The translations under genes and the position numbers were made by a program. This document shows positions 34,704 through 46,710 of a stretch of DNA of 64,000 nucleotides, one piece after another (position 1 is the stretch's first letter; each line of letters starts with the position of its first letter). The DNA is taken from NCBI RefSeq assembly GCF_010093815.1, contig NW_022985560.1, positions 493,501 to 557,500 on the forward strand, given 5' to 3'. Source of the stretch: Pseudovirgaria hyperparasitica. Taxonomy: Eukaryota; Ascomycota; Dothideomycetes; Acrospermales; Acrospermaceae. Below the pieces are notes generated by a model. That model was not told the DNA's origin. It did no database searches and saw only the letters and a list, made by a program, of their open reading frames with translations.

Positions 34704-37700
34704 CTACTGGAGGACCAGTTGATGGTCCGGGCTGGTACCCTGACGAGCACGGTTGGCTGCGGGCTCCCCGGTCATCAGCTGCGTGCCGCTGCCTTCCCAC
34801 CGCCAGATCGCTCCGCCATATGGCGGCTGATCCACCCAGGACTGATGCCCGACCGTGGCATCTAGATTGACGTTCGGCGCCTGAACGCGCGCCTCACGAG
34901 GAGAGTCTTGGTGATGGGTTCTCAAGAACGGAAAAGAAAGCCACAACGGACCTTCCAGACACACCGCTGCCGGGTCGTAGACGCGCGCTCCGACCTCATC
35001 CGAAGCACCCGAGTCTGCGGCGCCAGTCTGAGCGGGCCGCGATTCTGCCGGCGCAGACGTCTTGACCTTAGGGTCCGCCTTCTTCCTGTCCTTACGCACG
35101 CGTCCCGCGCGCCGGCTTGCTTTCTTCTGGGCATCACGCGACCTCTTCTTCTCCAGGAATTCCTCATTGATGAGTTTCTGCTTGAAAGCATTTGGTGGCG
35201 GTGTGATGTTGACCCAGTCTGGGTTCGTCATCCACGGGTTGTGTTGTGGATCCTGGCGGTACCAGGCGGACAACACGCGCAGGTCGTTAATGGTCGGCAC
35301 ACGCCACTGGAGCATATGCAGAATCCTTTTGAGAGTATCGCCGCACTCCATCGGCTTCGGTGCGTTGTATTCGGCATTGTCCCGGAACATAATCCAACTG
35401 TTCGACGCCTCGTCGAAACGCAAGTCCCACGATGTACGGCATAGCAGCTGAAGCGGATGGATCACTCCGGACTTGAAAAGATCTTTGTGGATGTCGCGAA
35501 TGTACACAGCGTCGAGACCGGTCTGCTCGTTCTTAGAGCAGAACTGGAGCTTGTAGCGCCGGTACCATCGTTTTGCCCTCATTGCGAGCTTGCTCCTCAG
35601 GCGGCTATAGTTGTACTTGATACTCTTGATGTTGTTCCAATCGACGTCTTGGTCGCCGACAATGTTTCTCGGGGGAGGCGACATGCGATCCAAGACATCG
35701 CCGGGGCTGGCTCCCAGCGCGATATAGTAGCACAGAGCCCACTCTTCGAGTTCACGTGAGATCCTCAATGGCAGGAAAGGAAACTCTTTCACCATCTGGC
35801 CCCATTGATTACGAACTATGCGGCCCTTCTCGTCACGCAAGAATGTCGGTTCTCTCTCTTTCTCATCTGGGCGGACATGGATCAGACCCATGAATCTGGG
35901 CAGCATGTCTTCTGTATAGGTCCTTTGCTCTGCAATGTAAGACGTGAAGTCGGTGTCATCATGGTCGACTCTTCTGCGCGGATGAACTTGGTAATGTTAG
36001 TTAGGTCTTCGTAGCGTAACAGATGAACTCACCATAAAGATTTGTATCATTAGGCGCAACAATAAGGCCTCTGCCAGAGGCATACGGAAAATACTGTGCT
36101 CCGGGATATGATGGAATAGACACCACTTTACCAATGGCTGATGGGCGGCCAGATTCATCAAGAATGAGAGGTTCGGCGGTATCCAGAGTATAGTCCGAGT
36201 CTCGGACAGCTTCGTCGTCGTGTTCACCGTCTACAGAACTTCCAGCAATATCGAGGTCCTCGGCTGGAGTGGCTGGGGAGCTTGGCTTGGGCGGACGGCG
36301 TGGAGTTTTCGCATCTTCATCGACCGAATATTTCTTTTCCAACCGTGTGTGATAATCGGCCGCTGATGTGCTACTGTTAAGGATCTCTTTGTGCAATCGG
36401 TGAGCCCTCGCGTCTGCCTTACAATCCTGGGACGAATGTACTGGTCCCGACGTTTGAGGTGAGATATGTGATTGAGATCTGAAATTTCCAAGGTTAAAAG
36501 TATTCTCATGTCCAAACGCAGTTTCATGTGGCCTTTTGGATGGCGGTGGAAATGTCGTATATGGGTTGGATAATGAGGGCGGATCCGCGTGACGCTGTGC
36601 GACTGTGCTGTGCGATGCATTGATTGGAGTCTGATTGTGGCCGTAGACGCTCTGTGACGGAACATGTTGTCCACTGCTGTCACCATAGACGTGGCTAGCC
36701 ATTGCATTATGTCGATCGTCACCATATGTGTAGCTTGTTGAAGGAGGGTACCCGCCGTTACCACCAAAGGCATAGCTAGTAGAAGCATGGAATCCGTTGT
36801 TGTTACCATAAGCGTGGTTCAGCGAAGAAGGGTATTCAGTATAAATACCGTAGGCATCATTGGAAAAAGAAGGGTATGAAATATCGCCGCCATAGCCGTA
36901 GTTGGATGAAGAAGGATATCCATTGCCGCTACCATGAGCATGATTGGACGAAGATGGATATCCACCGAAAGTACCATACGGCTGATTAAATGAAGAAGGG
37001 TAGTCAGCACCATTACCATAAGTGGTGGTAGATGAAGCAATGTACCCAGCATTACTGTCAAGGGGTCGACCAAGAGGTGCAGGATATGTGTTGTTGGCAT
37101 GAGTGTACGGAGTAGGAACAAGATAGCCACCGTGGCCACCATAAGCGATATTGGAAGTAGGATATGCATTGCGAGCAGCAGAGGAATTGTTGTATCGATG
37201 ATGCACACCCTGTCCACCATAGATGTTGCTGGAAAGGGGTCTCGCATTGCTAAGAAGAGTGTGTGCACTGTGGCCGATCAATGCTTTGATCGGAGAAGGG
37301 TTTCCACTGTTTCGGGCGGAGGCATGACTCTGTGGTAGTGTATGTTGTTCAGTCGAGGGCTTAGCATCCAATGGCTGGACCACAGTTGGATACGGGGAGC
37401 TATACTGTTTGGGACCATTGTTACGGTGACTGGTCTTTGGGGAGTCTGTCGTCACGGTCGTGTGATTATGAGGAATGTGGCCCTGATCGTTTAGATCGAC
37501 GGTCGTCCTGTAGTCGGTGTAACGAGTATTGCCATACCCGGCAGTGGCATTAGTGCTATGGGGGATAGTATCCTGGTCCTTCTGAACCCTGATGTCATGA
37601 TTCGAGGGGTCGAAAACGTTGAGTTCGCGTGGATTATATGTATTCTCTGCAGTCCTGGTATGCTCGCTCAGGGGAAACGGAGCTACTGTAGCGAGTGTGC

Positions 37701-37773
37701 CATGGCTCAGAGTCGAAGTCGAATGCAGATCGTGAAGCTCTCCCGTGAGGATGAGACTACTCTTGTCAGCCAT
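34704..37773 (-). CDS. Member B of the local paralogue family, with Gly/Tyr/Ser tandem-repeat arm; complement(join(34704..35986,36033..37773))
   Basis: Two exons with a 46-nt intron (donor GTGAGT, branch-like CTAACTAAC, acceptor ACCAAG) give 1007 residues. Residues about 150-400 are a low-complexity arm with tandem units of about 14 residues containing NHAYG/SYAFGG and GYPSSS, similar in style to FUS-type [G/S]Y[G/S] sequences. The shared domain lies at about 605-840: DFTSYIAEQRTYTEDMLPRF, MGLIHV, then FPFLPLRISRELEEWALCYY, IALGASPGDVLDRM, the basic helix YSRLRSKLAMRAKRWYRRYK, VIHPLQLLCRTSWDLRFDE, LKRILHMLQWRVPTINDLRV and NPDWVNI. A Lys/Arg-rich segment (KKRSRDAQKKASRRAGRVRK) and a Pro/Gly-rich tail follow. 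The intron is needed because the upstream frame stops 32 bases into it. A nuclear location is inferred from the basic segment. No enzyme motif is visible. Confidence 0.75.
36720..37165. repeat. Coding tandem repeat, about 42 bp per unit
   Basis: On the minus strand about ten imperfect units encode roughly 14 residues each, built around AYG, GGYPSSS or GGYLVP. Units differ by several substitutions, so the array is not recent throughout. It forms the Gly/Tyr/Ser arm of family member B. Confidence 0.75.
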
Positions 37774-40700
37774 AGGTTCTGGATATCAACACAATTGGAC
37801 AAAATTCTCCGCACTGATCACGATACAGGAACAGTGTTAGCATTGCCAGCTTACTTTGCTTCCCTACCACGCAACGAAAGGTCACTTTCGCCTTCCTGTG
37901 ACGGCAAATGGAGTTGAGTTTGCTCTCCTGCCATTGCAAACTGCGACTGTTGGCTATTTTCCAATGTATCTGAGTACAGATCTTCTAGAACTGCACGTGA
38001 AAGAGAATTGTGACGTTACAGATGAGAGTGGAACAGGCTCAGGGGGGGTGGACCAGTTTGACTTTGCTCAGCTTATATCGATTGTCCGGAGCGAAGATAC
38101 TGCGAAAAACGAGTGGGACACGAACAGGATGTGTGCAAGACGTACGAATGTATGATCGGAGAAGGCCGGACGAAATCGAGTTGGTGTGCTGACATATGAA
38201 AACCTCTCTTTTACCACGTGAGCGTAGGGATATTTCACTCAACACAGTGAATTACGCGAGACCATAGGCGAAGTGATGACCCAATAGTTCAATCGTCGAT
38301 CGTCCCGGAGGAAAGACCTAGCAAATCGGACTCCTTCCTCGTACTGGAGGGTTCATACGCAATCATGGATAATCGGATCCCTACGGTGCCGGGTAGATGA
38401 TGCTAGCATAATATCACCCTTTGACTTGGTCGTAACTAGAGCAACGGTGACAATAGAGGCGACTTTTGTAGACTAAGAACAAGCCAATTGTCTATGTTCA
38501 AGAGTCAAAATATGAGTAATAAGTCTGGGGATGAATACGATCAGTCATGAGATGTATAGAGCAAGATATACGAGTAAACAGAGACTGTTTAGATCAAACT
38601 TCCATGTCTACGATTAAGATTTTATAAATCATCCCTGAATTAGTGTAGAAGCTTTTTAGAATACTATGCAATCGCCTAAAATCGCCTTAAAGCTGATCAA
38701 TAATACTTCTAAATATCAGGGGCACATCCAAAAGCGTCATGAAGCATGACCTGGATAGACTAGTACGTGACAACTGCCTTTGAATTGCTACTTTACCACT
38801 TATATAGTAGATCAATGTCATGGAAATAGAGTAGTTCATTTCTAACAAACAAGCTTCCACCACGCTCCAGTACCAAGTCTCGTAAATCTACAGGAGAAGA
38901 CTTCGTATTCCGGTCGCTTCGGGCCGCACATAACCTCAACCATCTTCGCGGGTCTCAAACCCTGTAACTTTCTTCCCAGGAAAAAGAACGCAAAGGAGTG
39001 TCAAGTCATCATACCGCAGAGCCATAGTTCCTAGGAAACCCCCAATCTATAACAAAGATACGCATCCTTCATACACTACGGCCACACACATTATTTTGGT
39101 GTTCAAGATCCGCATCTGAAAACAACGGGAACAATGGTTGACCAAATTTCGAAACAAGCCACACACCTCTTCGGAACTAATAGAGCCTAGAAGACAGAAA
39201 GAGATTTTTGGAACATTGCACCTAAAGATCGATCCTGGGAGAGGCGTACTATAGAGTGAAATATTGAGAGGGGGACGTTATAGTCTATCATATAAGCGCG
39301 AAGAGATATACCAAGGAAGAGATGATGATGTAGAGTTGAAAATTCAAGAGACAGAAAATCTCGTGGAAAATATGTACTGGAAAACAATATAGACCTAAGC
39401 AACTCTGAGAATCGCTTTCAATCACGCCTTGGCTCGTGTTAAATATACGTTGCTGAAACTGGAACAACGTCTTTTGATAGGATTTTTGAATGGATTTTTG
39501 AATCACAAGCTTTCGAATACTATTCTTTTGAATAAAGATTGCCATAACAAGACTCTGTTTTGAATATGGAAAACCTCTTAGAGGGAAGCTTAAAGAACCA
39601 TGGGATCAAAGAAAGCCTACGCCTTGTATCTTTACTAGGGTAGAGAGATCAAGAGTTAAATCTAGACAAGAGACACAGCGTAGTCCTTACACAGTACTCT
39701 CACCAACCATGGACTGAATTGAACCTTTTGACCTGATCACAAGCTGTCTAAATCAAACTTGTATCTCGCGGAGATATACATGTGTCTTCCTGTGTGCTAT
39801 TCGTGACTCTTAGGGTCTCTATTGCTCTGTTTGATGCCTATTTGTCCTCGCTATACCCGAACTCGGCATTTACCCGTGCGACTGAGGAACCGAGGGGGGA
39901 GGAAGGCTCGGAAAGGTTTACGAACTCGTAATGCTTGGATGGTGGTGGTGCGCGTGCGCAATAGAGTGTGCTTTCACGGTCGTCTTTGAGGTATTTGCTG
40001 AGCCCTGTCGTCGGCTTGCCTCTTCGTAGGTGTTACTTATCTTATACTCAGTCTCATGGACCAGTAATATGTCGTGAATGTCCCGAGAGAGTAAGGTCTA
40101 CATGAAGGGTTTTTACACGAGCATTTGACCTTGGGCGCTGATCTCGTGGTATGTCTCTTGTTTCGGTACACTGGTACAGGTCTGGTCCAATTATGTCTCT
40201 TGTAGATCACGTATCCGACGCGTTGTGGCTCGAGTATTTGTTTGGTATAGAAGAATCGTGTGGTCTGTGAAGCATGATATCGTCAAGTGTTTTGTGTCTC
40301 CACCGGTTTTTCACGAATGAACAGGGTGAAGCTGTGCACTCCCATAAAGATGAAAAGATGCGATATCCATGTATTAACTCCTGGTCCACTGTGTAGAGTG
40401 AAAGATGGCTTGAGGACATGGGAAAACACTGCTGTGTGGCTGCGAAGAGATTGGATGTTATCCAAGGTCTTGTGGATTCCTCTTCAAGACTATCACCCTC
40501 GACAGCCGAAATTTCAACGACACTGGCTCGATATATTAACCCACTAGTAACCTGTGATGTTAACGTAACTAATCACGAGTTCTTGCAGCACCGATATTGA
40601 GTCATTTTGGCACCTGTTTCGAAGTCCTCACGGCGCCTATAACGAATGCCTACCGTGCCATACAGTTCCCGTGGGCAGTCGGCGCCAGTTTAATGTCTCT

Positions 40701-43231
40701 TCTTATACACAAACCAACCTGAATACATGCTTGTATGTACTGTGTTGCACTCAATCATAAGAAGCTTCATGCAATACGGACTAGGTCCAAATTGTGGAAT
40801 CACCTCATATGTACATGATAGGCATTTGTTGAGATTAGATCCAAAGGAAAAGAAGGGGAAGACATAGAGAGAAACCATCTACGACAAGCAACTTGGACAT
40901 ACACCTACCACATCGATACCTAGACAACGAATCTAGGCAGACATCACACGATTAGTTTAGGAATACTGTCTATTTATTACTTCTGCACAGATGTGCCATC
41001 TCTTTGCTATACCTGTAACCTATATCCACCTTGAAACTCTATACTCTCAATACTTGCTCCCTACACATACATATCATACACCCTCTGGGCAGCACAGTAC
41101 ATATAAACTTATCTATAAAGACCCATGCTATAGCGGTACACCAAAACACATATACTCTTAGACGTAAGACTAACTTAAAGGACTGCGACAAAGGACATCT
41201 GAAAGATCCCGTTCCTGACCCGGTATCACATTCTATCTGCAGGCTCATCTCTCAACTATCATCAGGGCCTACTACCGACATATATACTAACTAAACTCGC
41301 CCCGTCTCCTAACAGACCACTCACTCCCAGGGCTTCAAACTGCGCTGCTTTGAAAGAATTCCAGCTCCTCCTAATATATTCTACCAGCCATTCCAACTCT
41401 TTACCTCTTTTCTTCCAGCAGTCGAGAATTGTGCCCTCGTACCTTGCCATGCGGCATGTTGCCGTCGCAGTGTCGAAGCTGATATTTGCCTCTCGCCTTG
41501 AACAGCCCCAAAAGACACAAATGATAAATTCTTGCGACCGTCGACCATCCGTTCTGGACCCTCCATAATGGTCGTTAGTGATAGAAAGTAGTCGAGTACA
41601 CATATTGTGGCTAGAAACCTGATATCTTGACAGCACTCAGAATCGTCCCGCTAGCTGTGCTAAAGCATAAACCGCAACACGACCACCAAGAGACGCATGT
41701 TCGTAAGTGCAGGTACATCACTCTGACTTCTATCAACCCGCCCATACAGCAAAAATCTCCGCCATTCGAGCATTTGTAGGATCTTCGTAACACATGTCGA
41801 TGTATATACAGAGGCAGTCTCACCAGCTAGAACCCTCATCAGATATACAATACAAACTACGGAGTCCCCACAAACCACTCGAGTCTCCCCAAATCGCAAG
41901 AAACTGTCAATAAACCCACACCTCGCCACCCCTAAAACCACAGTCTCGTCATGTACGGACGTTAACATACCTCACCATCTCCCGCACATACACTACACAC
42001 TGCCAAACGTCCGCTTACCACCGAAGCACACTTTCAAAAGCACATCGCGGCGATGCCCCTTCGTAGCCATCATCCACACATGTACACTGTTATATCGCTA
42101 TTGAGGTGCATAAGCAGTGCGCCGTCATCATTCACGACATGATCGAAATAGAGACGTCAAAAGTGTACAAGTGTTGAATAATCCGAAAGTTTGATCATAC
42201 TCGAATGTCTCACGCATAGCTTTCTCCTAAGTCAAACCACCCCCTACGCATTCGAAATTCTACTGAGCTAGTACTGACTTATATGAACAGACAAACAGCT
42301 AAACGGATAGACAGCTAAACACAAACAGCTAGACACAAAATCCTACGACCAAACAAGACGAATAAACCGTCCCAAATACCTTACCTTCCCAAAAAAAAAA
42401 ACACAAACTACGCGATATCCCCAGTCCGCAAAACACATATATCAATCCCATCGATGATCCATGCGCCCAAAAGATTCAGGGAGTACTACACCGCTGTTTG
42501 TCTGTCGTAATGTATACACACATACATGTAATATATATACCGTGTACAAAGCCAGGCAAAGGTAAAGAGTATGCCTTGGCTCATGATTCGTAGCTTTTAT
42601 ATGGATCTTTGAAAATGGTAAGGTATTATCCGTATGCTTTGAGCGTGGACCGTGGTTGGTCATGGGACACTGATACTGATGTTAGTGTGAGGAGACGTCA
42701 ACCTGATGGAATTTGTAAGTGATGGGATCTTCTTCTACAGGTGATATATACAGATTATTGCTACTTTCTTAAAGCGTCACGAACCCTAGAGTCTCTTGTA
42801 GACGCCATACATACATAACCGTATATGCTCGACCATGGGCAGAGGGTATGTTTTCTTGTGGCTATGATGGGACATCTGAACGAATGTGTATATAACTAGC
42901 AGGCGGTGTGTTGAGTGAAACGGGTCTGCCCGGCTCATGAGGGAGTGGCAAATAGACCGAGATGGCTTCCATCGCAGATAGCACACTAAAGAGTACACAA
43001 AGAAGAGACTACGTTACACTTTCTTTAATGCTTAGAAACAGAGTTATCCAGATCCTACCTACATTAACAAGCCGAGAGCTCCTGCATCATAATCATCCAA
43101 TTGCATCCAGTTTCACTCAATCACATTCCCTGCCTACAGTACGTTTTACAATGTCTCTTATCCACATAGCCACTCCATCGCTTGGAATAATCGCTTGACA
43201 TCCATCCGTATTCAGGGGCAGGACAGAGCGT
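37774..43231. other. Gene-poor, AT-rich 5.4-kb gap
   Basis: The largest gap in the window. The first 300 bases are likely the promoter of member B. Bases 38400-39800 are TA-rich with no open frames. Bases 39850-42000 have more mixed composition. The longest frame there (41262-41636, minus, 124 codons) begins MLSRYQVSSHNMC, has no motif and no splice partner, and is not accepted as a gene. Near 42291-42335 is a short imperfect repeat of acagctaaac. No tRNA or intact transposon was seen. Decayed mobile DNA is the likeliest content. Confidence 0.4.
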
Positions 43232-45598
43232 CTACTCTGGCCCACGCAACTGCCAGTGTTCGTCCTCGTCGTAATCTAAGCCTCCTACACGGCGGTAGTG
43301 GTGGTAGTTGCGGTGGTGACGGTGGCGATGGATTTCAGCCTCAGGAGTAGATTCCAATATCTCTCCTTCTTCGAGCTCGTACATTTCGTCGTCGACCTCG
43401 GTGATTGGGGAATGGGCGGTGTCTTCGTCAGCCATTTCCTGCATCATTTCTTGCTTGGGGTTGGATGGGGTGCAAGGCTCGAATTTATGCTCTGATTCTT
43501 CCTCGACTTCACGTTCGATTTCTGGCTCGGTTTCATGCTTGATCTCACCTTGGGTGTCGTTCTCGGCGGTGCTGTCTGTGGGCTCTTGTTTGATGGCCTC
43601 GCTGATTCTCTCCTCCACTTCCCCTTCCATGTCCTCTTCGATTTTCTCTTCGCCTTCCTCTTCAATGTCCTCTTCAATATCCTCTTCGATCTCCTCATTG
43701 ACCTCTTCGTTGGCTTCTTCCTCGACTACTTCATCAATTTCCTCCTCGATGTCATCCTCGATTTCGTCTTCAATTTCGTCTTCAATTTCCTCCTCACTCT
43801 GATAGTCCTCATACTCGTCCTCGTCCTCGCCTTCGTCATCACTCTCGTCCTCGGTGTCATCTCCCATGCCATCGTCGTCCTTTGCGATATACTTGAGCAC
43901 TCCAGTCTTAGTTCTCTTGACACGACGGCCATCATTCAGCGTCCGAACTCCACTAGCACGCTTCTTACGATTACGCGGGTCCTTGGGTTTTGGTTGCTCA
44001 AAGTAGTTAGTGCAGCCAAGTGTGGAGGTACCGTCGGGGAGAATGTTATCGATAAACTGCTTCTGCAGCCTCTCTAGATGGTGCATTTGTGGCATCCTTT
44101 TGCGCTCCCAGCCTATCGCCTCGAGGGTCTGCATCACACGTTCCGGCAGCGGTTGTGGGCGAGGCAGCAGGTGGCGGATATGCACAGCACTGCCCGGCTG
44201 GCGCATGTACCAGATCTTGCTAACAGTGTCGTAGTGGATGGGCCAAACGACGTTGTGGAGGAGATTGAGGCCTGGCGGGAAAAGAACGTCAGCTAGAAAT
44301 GAGGCAATGGAGGATTCAACAAGAACTTCGTACCGCTGAGAGAGCGTCCGACAATGTTCTTGTCTTGCGGGCAGGGCCCTTGTCTACCGCTACCATCTGC
44401 AAGCTTGCGACGTCGACTGATGGGTCCTAGACCACCGATCTTAGAGCGGATGCGAGATGCACGGTTACTGAGACGGCGTGGAAGTTGGCTGTAGAACAGA
44501 GCAGGGCCAGCTTCGCCGAGTCTGGCAAACTCTTCCGTAGGAGGGACACGTTCGATGATCTACAATTTGTCAGTGGGTAGCGTGCAATTATATGAGGATA
44601 GATCCCACATGGTGCAACTTGATACCAAAAGCGGCAGTGAGCGCAACTTGCCAGTCTCCGTTGTTGCTGATGACAGCATCATAAGGGATAAAATCTGGAA
44701 GAAACGGGATTTCCTTGAGATGTTTTCCCTGTGGTCCCAACACGGGCGACCCATCTAGATGGTACTTGTAGCTGAGTTGTACCCTATCAGGTTGTGGGAG
44801 AAGGACACCCATGAGGGTTGGAAGGTTATCGAGAGAGGCACTCTTCTGTGGTCCAGAGAACAACACATAGTCGATCTTATCATTCAGTGTTCGATACACG
44901 ATCTTGCCTTTGTCACAGTATTAGTGAACCTATGATCATATCCGAATTGATTTAAGCTGACCTCGAAGTATATTAGTCACGGTAACTGCACCTGGAGGAT
45001 CGAAGTAGGGCCCATTTGCATTCCTGTAGAGCTTCTCTTCGAGATCACGACACGTATTTGTCTTCTTGGGCTTCTCCTTCCGCCTTGGGGCCAGATACTC
45101 AGCTGGCGGTGCAGATGGCTCAGCAGGTGGTTGAGCTCGCTGAAGAGCTACTTGGAAGCGTTCAGTGGCTGCTTGGATTTGTTCACCAGCTGATGGCACA
45201 CGGACTGTACTCCTGCCGTACACATTGCTATGTTCCAGCAGCAAGTCGAGACGTCTGTCTCGTCCGAACATCTCGTATGTCCAGGCTACATCTCGAGGCG
45301 CCGGGAAGCGAGGATATATTCCCGTAGCATGTTCAATTAGACTCCCAAGATTGATAATGGCTTCAACGATAGGTCTGTGCTCATTGCTCGAGTATGGAGC
45401 ACCCGCATATTGCTGGGCTCGATGAAGATCCTGCTCGGCCAAGAAGCTCAGTGGAGGCCTGCCTAGCTGACCTAGTCTACAGCTTGAAATCGTGTCAGTC
45501 CCAAGACGGTAAAGAGGTGATGATCATGATTGTGAGTCGTATAAAGCTTTCGAAACAGACAAAGAAACTTACTTTGTCGTTGATTGATGTCCACGCAT
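43232..45598 (-). CDS. Member C of the local paralogue family, with Glu-rich tail; complement(join(43232..44271,44388..44559,44609..44907,44962..45476,45573..45598)), fourth exon end uncertain
   Basis: Five exons give about 683 residues. The start is a 26-nt exon encoding MRGHQSTT, spliced (GTAAGT to CTGTAG) into KLGQLGRPPLSFLAEQDLHR. The shared blocks are DNLPTLMGVLLPQPD, then GSPVLGPQGKHLKEIPFLPD, AFGIKLHHIIERVPPTEEF (across a splice), the basic LPRRLSNRASRIRSKIGGL, LNLLHNVVWPIHYDT and VMQTLEAIGWERKRMPQMHH. Residues about 430-560 are Glu/Asp-rich (IEDEIEDEIEDDIEEEIDEV). Expected residues after EIPFLPD differ from members A and B, with the LRIS motif lost. The junction between exons 4 and 5 is unsolved: the obvious donor at 44334 (GTACGA) is out of phase with the acceptor at 44272, so in-phase donors at 44387 or 44393 were considered. 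A sequence error or gene decay could also explain this. Confidence 0.55.
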
Positions 45599-46710
45599 GA
45601 CTACTGTGATACTTGTCCAACAAGTACCAAGACCACCAGGTCGGAGACGATATGCAGATGTTTTAAGAGGACGATAAAGTGTTGAAGAGGAAATTAGGGG
45701 TGACAAACACGACCAAAGGGAACGGTTATGGGTCAGTATGACAATGAGGCGCGTGCGACGCTAAGCCATTTCTGGCGTGAATGTTTGTATACGCCCAATA
45801 CTCGGTCTCCATGGCGTATACATTCACTCGTACTCGACTATTCATGACTTTTATTTTGAATCAGAAGGCCGTTCTCAAGAGTCACTCTCGGTCATTAGGC
45901 CTTTGCTATCCCACACCAATCTGTACATGCATTACAAGAGCGCAAACACTACTTGAATCCGATATGTGAAAGATCCGTCGGCTTTATAGTGATGGCCAGC
46001 TACTCTAAGAAAATCTGTCTGGGCAAATTAAATTTGCACGAGCGTTGCCGAAGTCCATTTTCACCAGATAATTCAACATAAGACGTGACGTATGTAACAT
46101 CAGTGAGAAGCCTGGCGACGATTTTTTCACCACAAATAGGCCATATGGCATGCGTTCGTTCGGGTGCTGTGTGCATAGGACAGCCATTAAATTCTTCACT
46201 ATTGAAAATCACAAGCAATTCTCAAATGTTCACACAAGCTTGCAAGTTCAAATTCCAATGATTTACATTCTATAATCAAAGTTTTCCACGATTGAGTAAT
46301 CTTTTTGCAGAATGATCGCACAGAGCCGATTACTCTCAGTCTCCTATGATAGAGGCATAAACCCAACCGATAAAGTACGAAGAGAAGCATTGAGCAACAA
46401 GATGTACAGGCAGAGGTGAACAAAGCAAATCGACAAGCCATTCACTGCCCGGGTACCCAACTAAATCGGCGCTGAAGCACGCACCCATGATGCGTATACA
46501 AAACTGCGTGCCAAAGGTTGATATGTGACGTCTCTTTCGCTGATAATGAGATCTCCTACCTTGGCTGATCTACCCGAACGACATACCGGGCCCGGTCACC
46601 TAGAGCGGTTCGCGACACCCCAGCAGCCGCACGAAGTAGACCAGCCGAAGAATAGAAGACCTCATCATCGACGAGCCATCCCAAGTTCCCTGCACCACCT
46701 AACTCTACCC
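45599..46710. other. Intergenic, no gene seen
   Basis: About 1.1 kb between family member C and the 3' end of the Gln-rich gene. Short frames (46000-46441, minus) lack features. The plus-strand frame 46525-47478 is the antisense shadow of the Gln-rich gene. Confidence 0.45.

Noticed and set aside
41262-41636. 124-codon minus-strand frame in the 5.4-kb gap
   Set aside because: Starts at ATG or near it but has no recognisable domain or splice partner; kept only as a remark in the gap entry.
43401-44077. Plus-strand Ser-rich and Phe/Leu-rich frames
   Set aside because: Antisense of the Glu/Asp-rich tail of family member C.
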